Shown one piece after another: positions 8,440 to 17,196 of a stretch of 64,000 bases of DNA. Position numbers and translations under genes: made by a program. How positions within the stretch are numbered: position 1 is the stretch's first letter; each line of letters begins with the position of its first letter. Where the stretch lies: positions 1 through 64,000 of the forward strand of contig NZ_CAMYKG010000001.1 in assembly GCF_947258925.1 (NCBI RefSeq), written 5' to 3'. The notes under the pieces were generated by a model, which saw only the letters and a program-made list of their open reading frames with translations, did not search any database and was not told the origin of the DNA. The DNA comes from an uncultured Eudoraea sp. (GTDB taxonomy: Bacteria > Bacteroidota > Bacteroidia > Flavobacteriales > Flavobacteriaceae).

Positions 8440-8916
8440 TTAATTCCTGCTTATTTCAAGAACATCAAATTTCAGGACACCATTTGGAACCTGAATTTCA
8501 GCAACATCTCCTACTTCTTTTCCAAGTAATCCTTTACCAATGGGAGAAGTAACAGAAATTTTTCCGGCTTTTAAATCGGCCTCACTTTCAGCAACAAGGG
8601 TGTAGCTAATGGTCATCCCATTTTGTTGGTTTTTTAGTTTTACCGTAGAAAGCACCAATACTTTAGAAGTATCCAGCTGAGATTCGTCTATTAACCTGGC
8701 GTTGGACAGGGTTTCTTCCAATTTGGCTATTTTTAATTCCAATAACCCCTGGGCTTCCTTAGCCGCATCGTATTCCGCATTTTCAGATAAATCACCCTTA
8801 TCCCTCGCATCTGCAATTGCTTGCGAAGATTTAGGTCTTTCTACATCCCGTAGGTGATTTAATTCTTCTTTTAATTTTTGTAACCCTTCTGCCGTGTAAT
8901 AAGACACATTACTCAT
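8440..8916 (-). CDS. greA: Transcription elongation factor GreA
   Basis: 158 residues: an N-terminal coiled coil (about 10-75, containing DARDKGDLSENAEYDAAKE, the conserved tip whose acidic residues reach the RNA polymerase active site) and a C-terminal FKBP-like domain ending PIGKGLLGKEVGDVAEIQVP. GreA stimulates cleavage of backtracked transcripts. Length and motifs are normal. A terminator follows. The 247 bases upstream, up to the Rieske-like lipoprotein gene, are AT-rich and hold only promoter-sized material for the two divergent genes. Confidence 0.97.
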   Translation of the reverse strand: MSNVSYYTAEGLQKLKEELNHLRDVERPKSSQAIADARDKGDLSENAEYDAAKEAQGLLELKIAKLEETLSNARLIDESQLDTSKVLVLSTVKLKNQQNGMTISYTLVAESEADLKAGKISVTSPIGKGLLGKEVGDVAEIQVPNGVLKFDVLEISRN

Positions 8917-9163
8917 AGCTTCATTATTTATTGAACTTAAAATAAGTCAAAATCATTAAACAATAAATCCCACGGAACCGCAGGATTAGTTGAAACAATC
9001 ATTTTGATGTAACTAATTTAATATAAACACGTTAAGTGGATTTATTCTTCAAAATGAGGTTTAACTAATAAGAAAATCCCCTTTTTTAGAGAGGATTTAA
9101 CGCAAAGATACATATTTTTTGTTCAATTTTGTTTAAGATTTCTAAATTGAATCCTTTTGCTAT

Positions 9164-9601
9164 ATGAAAAGAATATGCCTCTGGTTAGTTTTTGTCATGC
9201 TACTGGCCTGCAGTAAAGATGAAGGAAACCGTAACCCTTATCTGCAGGAAATTGCTTTCAGATTTGAAGTCAATCTTAATTTACCCTTATATAGTCCTTT
9301 GTCCAACACCGGAAATGCAATTTACATTGGAAACCAGGGTGTTGGATTAAGAGGTGTTTTTGTTATCAATAAAGGTTTCGACCAGTTTTTTGCCTGGGAG
9401 GCAAGTTGTCCTAATCATGCACCTAATGCATGCTCGACAATGGACCTCAATAGTCAAACGGTAATTTGTTCTTGCGAAGATTATGAATATAATCTGTTCA
9501 CTGGCCAACAACTAAACAGGCCTGATGACGACAAACAATATTATGACCTTTTATTTTACAATACAACCTTTAATGGAACCACTATTGTGATTTCTAACTA
9601 G
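9164..9601 (+). CDS. Rieske-fold-like lipoprotein lacking a full cluster site
   Basis: A 145-residue predicted lipoprotein: signal peptide with lipobox-like LLACS (Cys16). Residues 78-115 resemble the two Rieske loops: ASCPNHAPNAC (Cys82, His85, Cys90) and VICSCEDYEYNLFTG (Cys102, Cys104). A functional [2Fe-2S] Rieske centre needs CxH and CxxH; here the first loop is CxxH, and the second ends Cys-Glu where His is expected, so a normal cluster is unlikely. The surrounding strands and closing FxxxG suit the Rieske beta-sandwich. Located between greA and the thiamine receptor, convergent with the latter. Function unknown. Confidence 0.75.
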   Translation: MKRICLWLVFVMLLACSKDEGNRNPYLQEIAFRFEVNLNLPLYSPLSNTGNAIYIGNQGVGLRGVFVINKGFDQFFAWEASCPNHAPNACSTMDLNSQTVICSCEDYEYNLFTGQQLNRPDDDKQYYDLLFYNTTFNGTTIVISN

Positions 9602-9639
9602 GTATTGTTTTTAGTGATCCAATATCACAGATATTTCCC

Positions 9640-11811
9640 TTAAAAGTTCAACGACACACCCAATAAAAAATTAATCCCTGCCTGTGGGTAATACCCGGCG
9701 CCTTCTATTGTTGTTATTGTCCCCGGGTTGGAAAAATCATCGTCAAAAGTAAAAAAGTAACCATTAGACTCATATTGGGCATCAAAAATATTGTTTAACA
9801 GTCCGGAGAGTACGATGCTTTTTATAAATGAATTGGTTTTTATTGTGTACTGCACATTAAAATCCGTTTGGGTATAATCTTGAAGTACTGAAGCTTCCGC
9901 ATCAATGTTACCCATATACTGTTTACCCACATATTTGGTGAGTAATGCAATTTGAAATTTTTCACTTGGTTGATAGGAAATGATGTTTCCCAGTACAATT
10001 TCCGGTGAATACGCAATATTTGTATTGCCAAGGTTCTGTATCTCACCATCTCTCTGAAATACAAAATCAATATTCTTATTTGAACTCAGTGCTAAATTCG
10101 GCTGCCATGTGAAGTGTTTGCCAATACCCACATTGGCATCAATTTCCAGTCCCACCCGGTAACTATCACCTACATTAGACCTTAGCGGGGCTCCTACATC
10201 ATTTAGTTCGCCGGTTAAAACCAATTGATCTTTATACCGCATATAATACAAGTTTGTACTTATCTGAACAGAAGGTGTCACATATCTCCAGCCCAGCTCA
10301 AAATCATTCAGTTTTTCAGGTTTAGGGGAACCATTCTCATAATCGTTCCTATTGGGTTCCCTATTGGCCACAGCAAAAGACAGGTAGAAGTTATTGTTGG
10401 TATTTAAGTCATAAGTGACCCCTAATTTAGGGTTGAAGAAGTTGAACGTATCATCCACGATCCCCGTTTCATCTCCATTGGCTCTATAGCCCACATTTCT
10501 ATATTGTAAATCTCCAAAAAGTCTCCAATGTTTAGAAATCTCATAATTGATTTTTCCAAAGACATTGAAATCCGTTTTTTTGGAATCATCGTCGTAGTAC
10601 CTATCCCTGATCATACTATTCCCTGCAAAACGGGCCCAGATAATTTCACCGAAATGATCGCCCTCGTAGGAATTCCAACCTCCTCCAAGGATTATATTTG
10701 TATTTTCCTTTTGATATTTTGCAGAGAAAACTGTGCCGTAAAAATCGTTATCCAACCAACGCCTGCGGATTAGATCTGTAGTATTTACTTCCTCTCCATC
10801 CACTGTTATGGGTTGAAATCCATATGTGGCAAAATCATCATCTTCCCTGAATTGTTCAAAATACCCCCCTCCTTTCGTATAATGAATTGCAATATTTGTA
10901 CTCCAGAAGGGGGATATTGCCTCATTCCAATGTAATTGAAAATGATTTTGTTTATAGTTATCTTCTTCCTTATCATAAAATTGGGTATTCCCATTTTCAT
11001 CCGTATAAATCCCCGCCGGGTTAAATGTCCTGTCGGTGGCAAGCGTTTCGGCATCGATACCAAACCATGACTGATAGGTAATTTCATGACCACCAAACAG
11101 GAGTGCTTTGACTAATGTATTGTCATCGACATATGCCCCTTGTAAGAAATAAGACTTCAGATCAGAGGAAGCCCTGTCCACATAACCATCCGAAGTTATT
11201 CGTGATAATCTACCTGAAATTTCAACATGCTCGTTTAACAATCCCGTACTAAACTTCAGATTGTTGCGTAACGTATTAAAACTGCCATAGGAAGCTGAAA
11301 TATATCCATAGGCTTCCTGTGAAGTAGCATCTGTAAGTATATTTAAACTTGCACCAAAAGCACCTGCCCCATTGGTAGATGTGCCCACTCCACGTTGTAA
11401 TTGAAGATTTTCCGTTGAAGATGCAAAATCGGGTAGGTTTACCCAAAATGTGCCATGGGATTCAGAATCGTTATACGGTATCCCATTGATGGTTACATTA
11501 ACCCGGGTGGCATCGCTGCCGCGAACACGTATTCCTGTATAACCCACGCCAGCACCAGCATCCGAAGTAGTCACCACAGCAGGTAAAAAGTTCATAAGAA
11601 CAGGAATATCCTGACCCAGATTCCTGGGTGCAATTTCCTCCTTTGCTAGATTAGAAAAGGTTACCGGAGATTCTTTGGTGACCCTTACAGCAGAAACAAG
11701 CACTTCATCTAAAACAATCTTTTTTAGTGTGGTAGTATCCGCTTCTTGTTCCTGAGCAAAAATATTTGTGCTGAATAACACCAGAAAACACAACGCAAAA
11801 AAAGCCTTCAT
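9640..11811 (-). CDS. TonB-dependent outer-membrane receptor, probably for thiamine
   Basis: 723 residues: signal peptide (MKAFFALCF to FAQ, about 1-19), plug domain from about 40 (VLVSAVRVTKESPVTFSN, later GVGYTGIRVRGSDATRVNVTINGIPYND), and a 22-strand-type barrel ending with an aromatic/Phe residue (LLGVSLNF). It lacks the N-terminal carboxypeptidase-like domain seen in the receptor at 45638-48424. A TPP riboswitch lies in its leader, and TPP-controlled TonB receptors of Bacteroidota are established thiamine-uptake candidates, so thiamine or a derivative is the likely ligand. The ligand is inferred from this regulation, not from the protein. Confidence 0.9.
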   Translation of the reverse strand: MKAFFALCFLVLFSTNIFAQEQEADTTTLKKIVLDEVLVSAVRVTKESPVTFSNLAKEEIAPRNLGQDIPVLMNFLPAVVTTSDAGAGVGYTGIRVRGSDATRVNVTINGIPYNDSESHGTFWVNLPDFASSTENLQLQRGVGTSTNGAGAFGASLNILTDATSQEAYGYISASYGSFNTLRNNLKFSTGLLNEHVEISGRLSRITSDGYVDRASSDLKSYFLQGAYVDDNTLVKALLFGGHEITYQSWFGIDAETLATDRTFNPAGIYTDENGNTQFYDKEEDNYKQNHFQLHWNEAISPFWSTNIAIHYTKGGGYFEQFREDDDFATYGFQPITVDGEEVNTTDLIRRRWLDNDFYGTVFSAKYQKENTNIILGGGWNSYEGDHFGEIIWARFAGNSMIRDRYYDDDSKKTDFNVFGKINYEISKHWRLFGDLQYRNVGYRANGDETGIVDDTFNFFNPKLGVTYDLNTNNNFYLSFAVANREPNRNDYENGSPKPEKLNDFELGWRYVTPSVQISTNLYYMRYKDQLVLTGELNDVGAPLRSNVGDSYRVGLEIDANVGIGKHFTWQPNLALSSNKNIDFVFQRDGEIQNLGNTNIAYSPEIVLGNIISYQPSEKFQIALLTKYVGKQYMGNIDAEASVLQDYTQTDFNVQYTIKTNSFIKSIVLSGLLNNIFDAQYESNGYFFTFDDDFSNPGTITTIEGAGYYPQAGINFLLGVSLNF

Positions 11812-11904
11812 TCGTAATTCAATTAAACGAATAAAAGAGGTTCTATTCTAAGTTCTTATGATTTATATTTTTTCTGAAGAGACAGAAAAAACTCCAAATG
11901 GTGA

Positions 11905-12053
11905 CTTTCACCTCCCTTAGCAGCATTACCTGCTCAGGTTCATTGGGTATAATCTCAGCTTATCCTGAAAACTTTATGATAAAAATCGCAAACAATAATT
12001 ACGAACTTACCGTAGCGCCATTTCAGGAGTTAGCACCCCTTTTGAGATGTGTC
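11905..12053 (-). ncRNA. TPP riboswitch (THI element)
   Basis: On the minus strand the conserved blocks appear in order: AGGGGTGC, a long variable arm, GCTGAGATTATACCC, TGAACCTGA, CAGGTAATGCTG and AAGGGAGG. P1 can form from CATCTC (12049-12044) and GAGGTG (11914-11909, with a G-U pair). The aptamer is about 98 nt upstream of the receptor ATG. Immediately after P1, GGTGA-AAG-TCACC makes a hairpin that shares bases with the P1 3' strand and could be the switching helix; no strong U-tract terminator follows, so control may be translational. Confidence 0.93.
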
Positions 12054-12060
12054 AAAGGTA
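12053..12060 (-). promoter_or_regulatory. Candidate promoter for the riboswitch-receptor transcript
   Basis: TACCTTTG (12060-12053, minus strand) matches the -7 element TAnnTTTG. Transcription would begin near 12047, essentially at the first base of riboswitch helix P1. This places the receptor on its own TPP-controlled transcript, separate from the DUF4301 operon that ends 98 bases upstream. No clear -33 TTG is seen. Confidence 0.5.
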
Positions 12061-12157
12061 CAATGGTAATTTCAATTTTCATAAAAAACCACCTTCGAAT
12101 TCTTTAAACTATTAATTAAAGAATTTCATGCTATTCAAATACAAAGTATTGTCCGGA

Positions 12158-13699
12158 TTAAGTTACCTGATGGGTCGGTTTTAAAAGGTCATTTACGGTT
12201 TTTACAGGATTAAATGTAAACAAGGGGACTTCTACGAATAGGGTATTCCAAAAAGCCATTGCCCCATTCCATAATCCGGGTAATTCCAACGCTTTTAATT
12301 CTTTTCCATCCTTTGTTTTTTTACTTATAAAACCCTGTTTGGTATCGACATAGTTTAAAAGGTTATATTTTTCACCTCTGAAATTTCTGACCCCACATAC
12401 GATATCGACCGGATTAAAATGCGTTGAATTCTTAAAAATAGCCATTTGTCCTTCATCAGCTGTATCTACCTGTGCAGATTCCACTATCTGCAATGAAATA
12501 TGTCCATGCGCATCTCTTATCCAAAAAGGTCCCCCACCAGGTTCCCCTTCATTCTTAACCATCCCGCAAATCCGAATTGGCCTGTTAATTTTGTCTTTTA
12601 AAATTTCTAATTGCTCGGCGATACTAAAACTAGAAAAACTGTCTAAAAACCTGACATTGAGTTCATTTTCCAAAAACGTCTTGATTTCGTGTAATTGTTC
12701 TCCATTGATGTCATTTCTATCCAATAGATCTGCATAAGAAAATGCTTTCTGCTGTACTTCCAGAAGCAGACCTGCGAGTATTTTCTTGCTTCTTACAACT
12801 TTATCCTGAACACCGGGCACAACCACATTATCAATGTTTTTAATAAAGATTATATCGGCATTTTGTTCATTTAGGTTCTCAATTAGTGCCCCATGGCCTC
12901 CTGGCCTAAATAATAATGAGCCATCTTCATTTACAAAGGGTTCATTTTCCAAAGTTACAGCTAGCGTATCGGTTGAGGGTTTTTGATTGGAATAGGTAAC
13001 CTCAAATTCGGTCTGTGTTGCTTTTGTTACCCTTGGTCCGGCAATTTTTAGAGTTTCTGCAAATAAGGGATGGTGATTTTCAGAAATAGTAAAATGCAAT
13101 TTTGCGGTATTGTTTACGGCAGCATAACCGGCAGCCTCTTTAAGGTGTTCCTCAAACGGAGTTATTGTAAATTTGCCATATTTGTGGAAGGGCAAAAGTC
13201 CTTTCGGGTAGAAACCATAGTTGAGTCCATCCTCTAATAGCATTTCGGAAACAAAACGATATGCTAATTCACCCTTAGATTTAGTATTATTTTTTATCCT
13301 TTTTTGAACCTCCTCGTAAAAGGGGAATTCTTCTATCTTTTCAAAAAAGGTCTTTAACTCGGTATTATTTTGTCTCTTTAAAAAGACTTCTAAATCTTCG
13401 ACGGCAGGATCAAAATGCTCCAAAAACTTATAAAGAGATTTGAACATCCTTGAAGCAGCACCAGATGCAGGGACAAATTTTAATAAACTTAAAAGACTTT
13501 CTAGGTTTTCAAATATATTTATTAAACTTTTCTCCCTGGACGTACTCAATTTAATAATCCCGTCTGAAACTATTGCGGCCTTTTCCAATCGAACAAAAGG
13601 GATTCCTTCTTTGAATATTTCTATCTGATTCAGAACCTTTTCTTTAGAAATTCCTTTCTTTTGAAGTTGTTGTACATCTAATGGTGATAATTCAATCAT
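12158..13699 (-). CDS. DUF4301 protein with sugar-nucleotidyltransferase-like motifs
   Basis: A 513-residue cytosolic protein that I place in DUF4301. Two features recall UDP-sugar pyrophosphorylases (GT-A nucleotidyltransferases): an N-terminal P-A-x-G-A-A-S-R-M loop (FVPASGAASRMF, about 76-87) and a central RPGGHGALIENL followed by ADIIFIKNIDNVVV (about 272-300). This suggests a nucleotide-binding transferase fold, but the substrate is unknown. Its start overlaps the NadR-like kinase stop by four bases (ATGA coupling). It is the last gene of the operon with the kinase, PnuC-type permease and thiamine-binding protein, and the TPP riboswitch lies directly beyond its 3' end. Confidence 0.85.
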   Translation of the reverse strand: MIELSPLDVQQLQKKGISKEKVLNQIEIFKEGIPFVRLEKAAIVSDGIIKLSTSREKSLINIFENLESLLSLLKFVPASGAASRMFKSLYKFLEHFDPAVEDLEVFLKRQNNTELKTFFEKIEEFPFYEEVQKRIKNNTKSKGELAYRFVSEMLLEDGLNYGFYPKGLLPFHKYGKFTITPFEEHLKEAAGYAAVNNTAKLHFTISENHHPLFAETLKIAGPRVTKATQTEFEVTYSNQKPSTDTLAVTLENEPFVNEDGSLLFRPGGHGALIENLNEQNADIIFIKNIDNVVVPGVQDKVVRSKKILAGLLLEVQQKAFSYADLLDRNDINGEQLHEIKTFLENELNVRFLDSFSSFSIAEQLEILKDKINRPIRICGMVKNEGEPGGGPFWIRDAHGHISLQIVESAQVDTADEGQMAIFKNSTHFNPVDIVCGVRNFRGEKYNLLNYVDTKQGFISKKTKDGKELKALELPGLWNGAMAFWNTLFVEVPLFTFNPVKTVNDLLKPTHQVT

Positions 13700-14259
13700 T
13701 TATCCAGTAATTTATCAATATGCTTAATCGCCAGAGCCAACCTTTCATCTTTGCCGCCCTTTAAAATAACAAAATTCCTATCATACTTTTCTAAAGTTCC
13801 TTTAAAATACTTAAACATTCGCTCTCGTTCATTCGGTTTATCCCGGAGATCATCTTTCTTCCACGGAATATCGATAGAAGTAAGCAGATATAGATCATAG
13901 GAATTCTCTAAAGCGTATCTTTCCAAAACAGGATCACAATAACCTAGATAGTACGCTTCAGAATATACTTTGGTCTCCAATAAATCTGTATCACAAATAA
14001 GAAGTTCCTTTGCAATTACAGAAAAGGAATTCTCTAATCGAATTTGTCCTTCTGCTATGGGAATAAGATCATGAGGTTCGCACGTAGTGCGTTCTTTATC
14101 CCACTTTTCCTGCAAATATTCCCGTGCGTATTCCGGCACCCATTCAGTTTTATAATGCTTAGCAAGTTCCATGGCCAGGGTCGTCTTTCCGGATGATTCA
14201 GGTCCAAAAAGGACTACTTTAATAAGGTCACTGGACTTTTGTTTAAGTTTTTCTTCCAT
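13696..14259 (-). CDS. NadR-like P-loop kinase, candidate vitamin kinase
   Basis: A 187-residue protein homologous to the ribosylnicotinamide kinase domain of NadR: P-loop GPESSGKTT (19-27), EYAREYL, an acidic ICDTDLLETKVY block, and the lid-like IPWKKDDLRDKPNERERMF segment. The usual substrate of this family is nicotinamide riboside. Here the neighbours are a PnuC/PnuT-type permease, a thiamine-binding protein and a TPP riboswitch, so phosphorylation of imported thiamine is a reasonable alternative. It overlaps the permease gene by 46 bases, unusually long, and DUF4301 by 4. The substrate is unresolved from sequence. Confidence 0.85.
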   Translation of the reverse strand: MEEKLKQKSSDLIKVVLFGPESSGKTTLAMELAKHYKTEWVPEYAREYLQEKWDKERTTCEPHDLIPIAEGQIRLENSFSVIAKELLICDTDLLETKVYSEAYYLGYCDPVLERYALENSYDLYLLTSIDIPWKKDDLRDKPNERERMFKYFKGTLEKYDRNFVILKGGKDERLALAIKHIDKLLDK

Positions 14260-14852
14260 GCCATATAACCGTAAATAGCAATTATGGTGAATAATAAATA
14301 TTGAAGTGATGTAAAAATTAGTCCTTTATACAAATATAATGGAACTGTAATTACATCACCAATGATCCAATAGGTCCAATTTTCCAATTTTTTCTTAGCC
14401 ATAAGCCACATTCCCACAAAGAAAATAGCGGTTGTGAGCGTATCAACATAAGCTGTCCAGCTATTGAATTTATCAAATAAGGTATAAACCAGAAAAACAA
14501 AGACAAAAGCACTTACAAACAGTAATAAAGACCATTTTTTTTCCAGCTTATTGGTTCTGGTTATTGGAATAAAATGGTCTGCATCTACTTTTCTTGTCCA
14601 GAAATACCAACCTATTATACTCATGCTAAAATAATAAGCATTAATGAGCATATCGCCCAGTAAACCATATATCCATAGAATATATACAAATATCCCCGTG
14701 CTTATTATTCCGGTGGGAAATACAAGGATATTTTCCCTTTTAGCGTACCACACACTTAAGAGCCCAAAAATAACCCCTATCATTTCAAGAAGGATTATAA
14801 ATGTAGGAGTATCCCGGTACTGTGCAAATACCCAATCAAAAATCTGGCTCAT
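14214..14852 (-). CDS. pnuT: PnuC/PnuT-family vitamin permease
   Basis: A 212-residue inner-membrane protein with about seven hydrophobic helices. PnuC-family features include SVWYAKRENILVFPTGII, a WYFWTRK segment and the C-terminal ENWTYWIIGDVITVPLYLYKG helix followed by GYMAWKK. PnuC carries nicotinamide riboside; the PnuT subgroup in Bacteroidota carries thiamine. The thiamine-binding protein gene overlapping its start (17 bases) and the TPP-regulated receptor nearby favour thiamine, but the NadR-like kinase keeps nicotinamide riboside possible. Such carriers trap substrate by facilitated diffusion followed by phosphorylation, which suits the downstream kinase. Confidence 0.8.
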   Translation of the reverse strand: MSQIFDWVFAQYRDTPTFIILLEMIGVIFGLLSVWYAKRENILVFPTGIISTGIFVYILWIYGLLGDMLINAYYFSMSIIGWYFWTRKVDADHFIPITRTNKLEKKWSLLLFVSAFVFVFLVYTLFDKFNSWTAYVDTLTTAIFFVGMWLMAKKKLENWTYWIIGDVITVPLYLYKGLIFTSLQYLLFTIIAIYGYMAWKKNLNKSPVTLLK

Positions 14853-15096
14853 ACTTGCTCCGGTCTGTTTTTACAATTTTTATATACATTAAACCATTAT
14901 CCATTAATTCCAAGGCAAGTTTAATTTCATTGGTAAGTAATTTCATCACCTCATCATAGTCACCATAAACCTGTGTACTTAATGGATTTTCCAATACCAC
15001 AAGCCCGGATTTGCGTAACTTTTTAATGAACCCAATTATAGGCTCTTCAAAATCATCCTGAAGTGGTGTCAGGGTCAGTTCAACAGATATATTCAT
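14836..15096 (-). CDS. Thiamine-binding protein (YkoF/MTH1187-like)
   Basis: About 86 residues from the ATG at 15096 (MNISVELTLTPL); eight upstream codons are in frame but not conserved in type. The ferredoxin-like alpha/beta pattern, with IIGFIKKLRKSGLVV and PLSTQVYGDYDEVMKLL, matches the small thiamine-binding family formerly DUF77, whose YkoF relatives bind the thiamine pyrimidine. It is the first gene of the minus-strand operon with the permease, kinase and DUF4301 protein, and it is the strongest local reason to read the set as thiamine salvage. Confidence 0.78.
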   Translation of the reverse strand: MNISVELTLTPLQDDFEEPIIGFIKKLRKSGLVVLENPLSTQVYGDYDEVMKLLTNEIKLALELMDNGLMYIKIVKTDRSKYEPDF

Positions 15097-15129
15097 AACT
15101 TGTAAATTAAAATAAGGCAAGACTTTTTA

Positions 15130-15768
15130 TTATTCCTTTTTTTCAATTGCATAAACACAGGTAAATCCTTCAAATTCGAGAAATGAAACATCATACTCAG
15201 ATGTGCATCCTTCATATTTAATAATGCCTTTAGTAGTAGTATCGGTTTTAATAAAATCATCGATATATATATGCTGTAAAAAACTTAGGCCATGTGTTGC
15301 ATATATTTTGAAAAGGGACTCTTTAGCACCCCAAATAATTGTTAGTTTTTTGATAATTTCAATTGAATTCTCAACCTCAGGGTTTACTTTTAAGGTGCTG
15401 AATTTATGGCCAATACGAATTATTTTATTGCGTTGTTTTTCAATATCAATCCCAACCTGATCTTTCTGACTAATAATTATACCCGTAAAATGATAGGAAT
15501 GCGTAATGGAGATATTATTTCCATCCTTCAAATGCGGCTTCCCATATGAGTCGTAATATAGATCATGATCAACATAACCAGCCAGACCCATCAAGTGTCG
15601 TATACTTAAGAATCCTCTTCTGTGAAGTTCAGACTTCATTCCGTCCATTCTGGACTGGCAAATATCTGTGAGTTGAATATTTAAAGAAAGTTCGTTTTCA
15701 GTCTCCGTAATTTTCCAAATGTATACCTTGGTATTGGGATCTACTGTTATAGTTTTGTAAAGAGGCAT
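15130..15768 (-). CDS. 4'-phosphopantetheinyl transferase (Sfp-type)
   Basis: About 212 residues starting at the ATG at 15768 (MPLYKTITVD); the open frame continues upstream, but that part overlaps the ahcY promoter and start and has no family similarity. Core motifs are the Mg-binding VGIDIEK and WGAKESLFK (the latter with catalytic Glu and Lys), plus GKPHLKDGNNISITHSYH. The enzyme transfers phosphopantetheine from CoA to acyl or peptidyl carrier proteins. It is divergent from ahcY with 82 bases between start codons, and is followed on the same strand by the thiamine operon. Confidence 0.9.
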   Translation of the reverse strand: MPLYKTITVDPNTKVYIWKITETENELSLNIQLTDICQSRMDGMKSELHRRGFLSIRHLMGLAGYVDHDLYYDSYGKPHLKDGNNISITHSYHFTGIIISQKDQVGIDIEKQRNKIIRIGHKFSTLKVNPEVENSIEIIKKLTIIWGAKESLFKIYATHGLSFLQHIYIDDFIKTDTTTKGIIKYEGCTSEYDVSFLEFEGFTCVYAIEKKE

Positions 15769-15788
15769 GCAATATTTTGAGTTATCAT

Positions 15789-15796
15789 TACCTTTG
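15789..15796 (+). promoter_or_regulatory. Candidate ahcY promoter (-7 box)
   Basis: TACCTTTG fits TAnnTTTG and would start transcription about 50 nt before the ahcY ATG. No well-placed -33 TTG is seen. Confidence 0.4.
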
Positions 15797-15850
15797 CACT
15801 TCAAAAGTATAAAAGGCTTTCCGCAAGACGAAAGTAAAAAATAAAAAGAT

Positions 15851-17167
15851 ATGAAAACCAAGACAATACCATATGTGCCGTTTAAAGTCAAGGACATTGC
15901 TTTAGCGGAATGGGGAAGAAAAGAAATACGATTGGCTGAAGCCGAAATGCCAGGGCTTATGGCTTTGCGTGAAGAGTATAAAAAAGAACAGCCCCTTAAA
16001 GGTGCCAGAATTGCCGGCTGTCTCCACATGACAATTCAAACAGCTGTGCTAATTGAAACACTTACCGCCCTGGGCGCAGATGTTACCTGGAGTTCATGCA
16101 ACATATTTTCTACTCAGGATCATGCCGCTGCGGCCATTGCTGCTGCCGGTATACCGGTATATGCGTGGAAAGGAATGAATGAAGAGGAATTTAATTGGTG
16201 TATAGAGCAAACCCTGTTTTTTGGTGAAGATCGCAAGCCACTCAATATGATATTGGATGACGGAGGAGATCTAACCAATATGGTACTAGACGAATTTCCG
16301 GAACTTACATCCGGAATTAAAGGTCTTTCAGAAGAAACAACTACCGGGGTACACAGGTTATATGAGAGATTCAAAAATGGGATCTTGCCTATGCCAGCTA
16401 TAAATGTGAATGATTCGGTGACAAAATCCAAATTTGATAACAAATATGGCTGCAAGGAAAGTGCGGTTGATGCAATTCGCAGGGCCACGGACACTATGCT
16501 TGCTGGAAAACGCGTGGTTGTTGCCGGATATGGAGACGTTGGAAAAGGAACAGCCGCTTCGTTCAGAGGGGCAGGAGCCATTGTAACTGTTACGGAAATA
16601 GACCCCATCTGTGCGCTACAGGCGTGTATGGATGGTTTTGAGGTTAAAAAACTGAATTCTGTAGTGGGTAATGCGGATGTAGTAATTACGGCGACCGGAA
16701 ATAAAGACATAATCAAAGAAGAGCATTTTAGGGCTATGCGAGATAAGGCCATTGTCTGCAATATTGGTCATTTTGATAACGAAATTGATATGGCCTGGTT
16801 AAATGACAACTATGGCAATACCAAAGACGAGATAAAACCGCAGGTGGATAAGTATACTATAAATGGAAAAGATATTATAGTTCTTGCCGAAGGTCGTTTG
16901 GTTAACCTGGGATGTGCTACTGGTCATCCAAGTTTTGTTATGAGCAACTCATTTACCAATCAAACCCTTGCCCAAATAGAGCTTTGGAAGAATAGCGATA
17001 ACTATGAAAATAAGGTTTACATGCTACCCAAACATTTGGATGAAAAGGTTGCTAAGCTACATCTTGAACGCTTGGGTGCTGAACTAACTGAACTGCGAAA
17101 AGATCAGGCTTCTTATATCGGTGTTGAGGTTAAAGGTCCTTTTAAGCCAGATTATTACAGGTATTAG
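15851..17167 (+). CDS. ahcY: Adenosylhomocysteinase
   Basis: A 438-residue cytosolic NAD-dependent enzyme that splits S-adenosylhomocysteine into adenosine and homocysteine, keeping methylation going. Signatures: [33 protein letters not shown], the NAD-binding [13 protein letters not shown] (Rossmann GxGxxG), [11 protein letters not shown], and the C-terminal KPDYYRY that closes the NAD site. Length is typical of the form without the long internal insert. A bidirectional terminator separates it from rpmA. Confidence 0.98.
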   Translation: MKTKTIPYVPFKVKDIALAEWGRKEIRLAEAEMPGLMALREEYKKEQPLKGARIAGCLHMTIQTAVLIETLTALGADVTWSSCNIFSTQDHAAAAIAAAGIPVYAWKGMNEEEFNWCIEQTLFFGEDRKPLNMILDDGGDLTNMVLDEFPELTSGIKGLSEETTTGVHRLYERFKNGILPMPAINVNDSVTKSKFDNKYGCKESAVDAIRRATDTMLAGKRVVVAGYGDVGKGTAASFRGAGAIVTVTEIDPICALQACMDGFEVKKLNSVVGNADVVITATGNKDIIKEEHFRAMRDKAIVCNIGHFDNEIDMAWLNDNYGNTKDEIKPQVDKYTINGKDIIVLAEGRLVNLGCATGHPSFVMSNSFTNQTLAQIELWKNSDNYENKVYMLPKHLDEKVAKLHLERLGAELTELRKDQASYIGVEVKGPFKPDYYRY

Positions 17168-17196
17168 GAATAAATAAAACTTAATTAAAAACATAA

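Noticed and set aside
11898-12107. Plus-strand open frame of about 69 codons
   Set aside because: It is the antisense of the TPP riboswitch; no family pattern, and the bases are explained by the RNA structure.
15769-16029. N-terminal extension of the phosphopantetheinyl transferase frame
   Set aside because: It overlaps the ahcY promoter and first codons on the other strand; the family start is the ATG at 15768.
16120-16761. A 213-codon minus-strand frame inside ahcY
   Set aside because: Antisense shadow of a highly conserved gene; Ser/Pro/Ala-rich with no family likeness.
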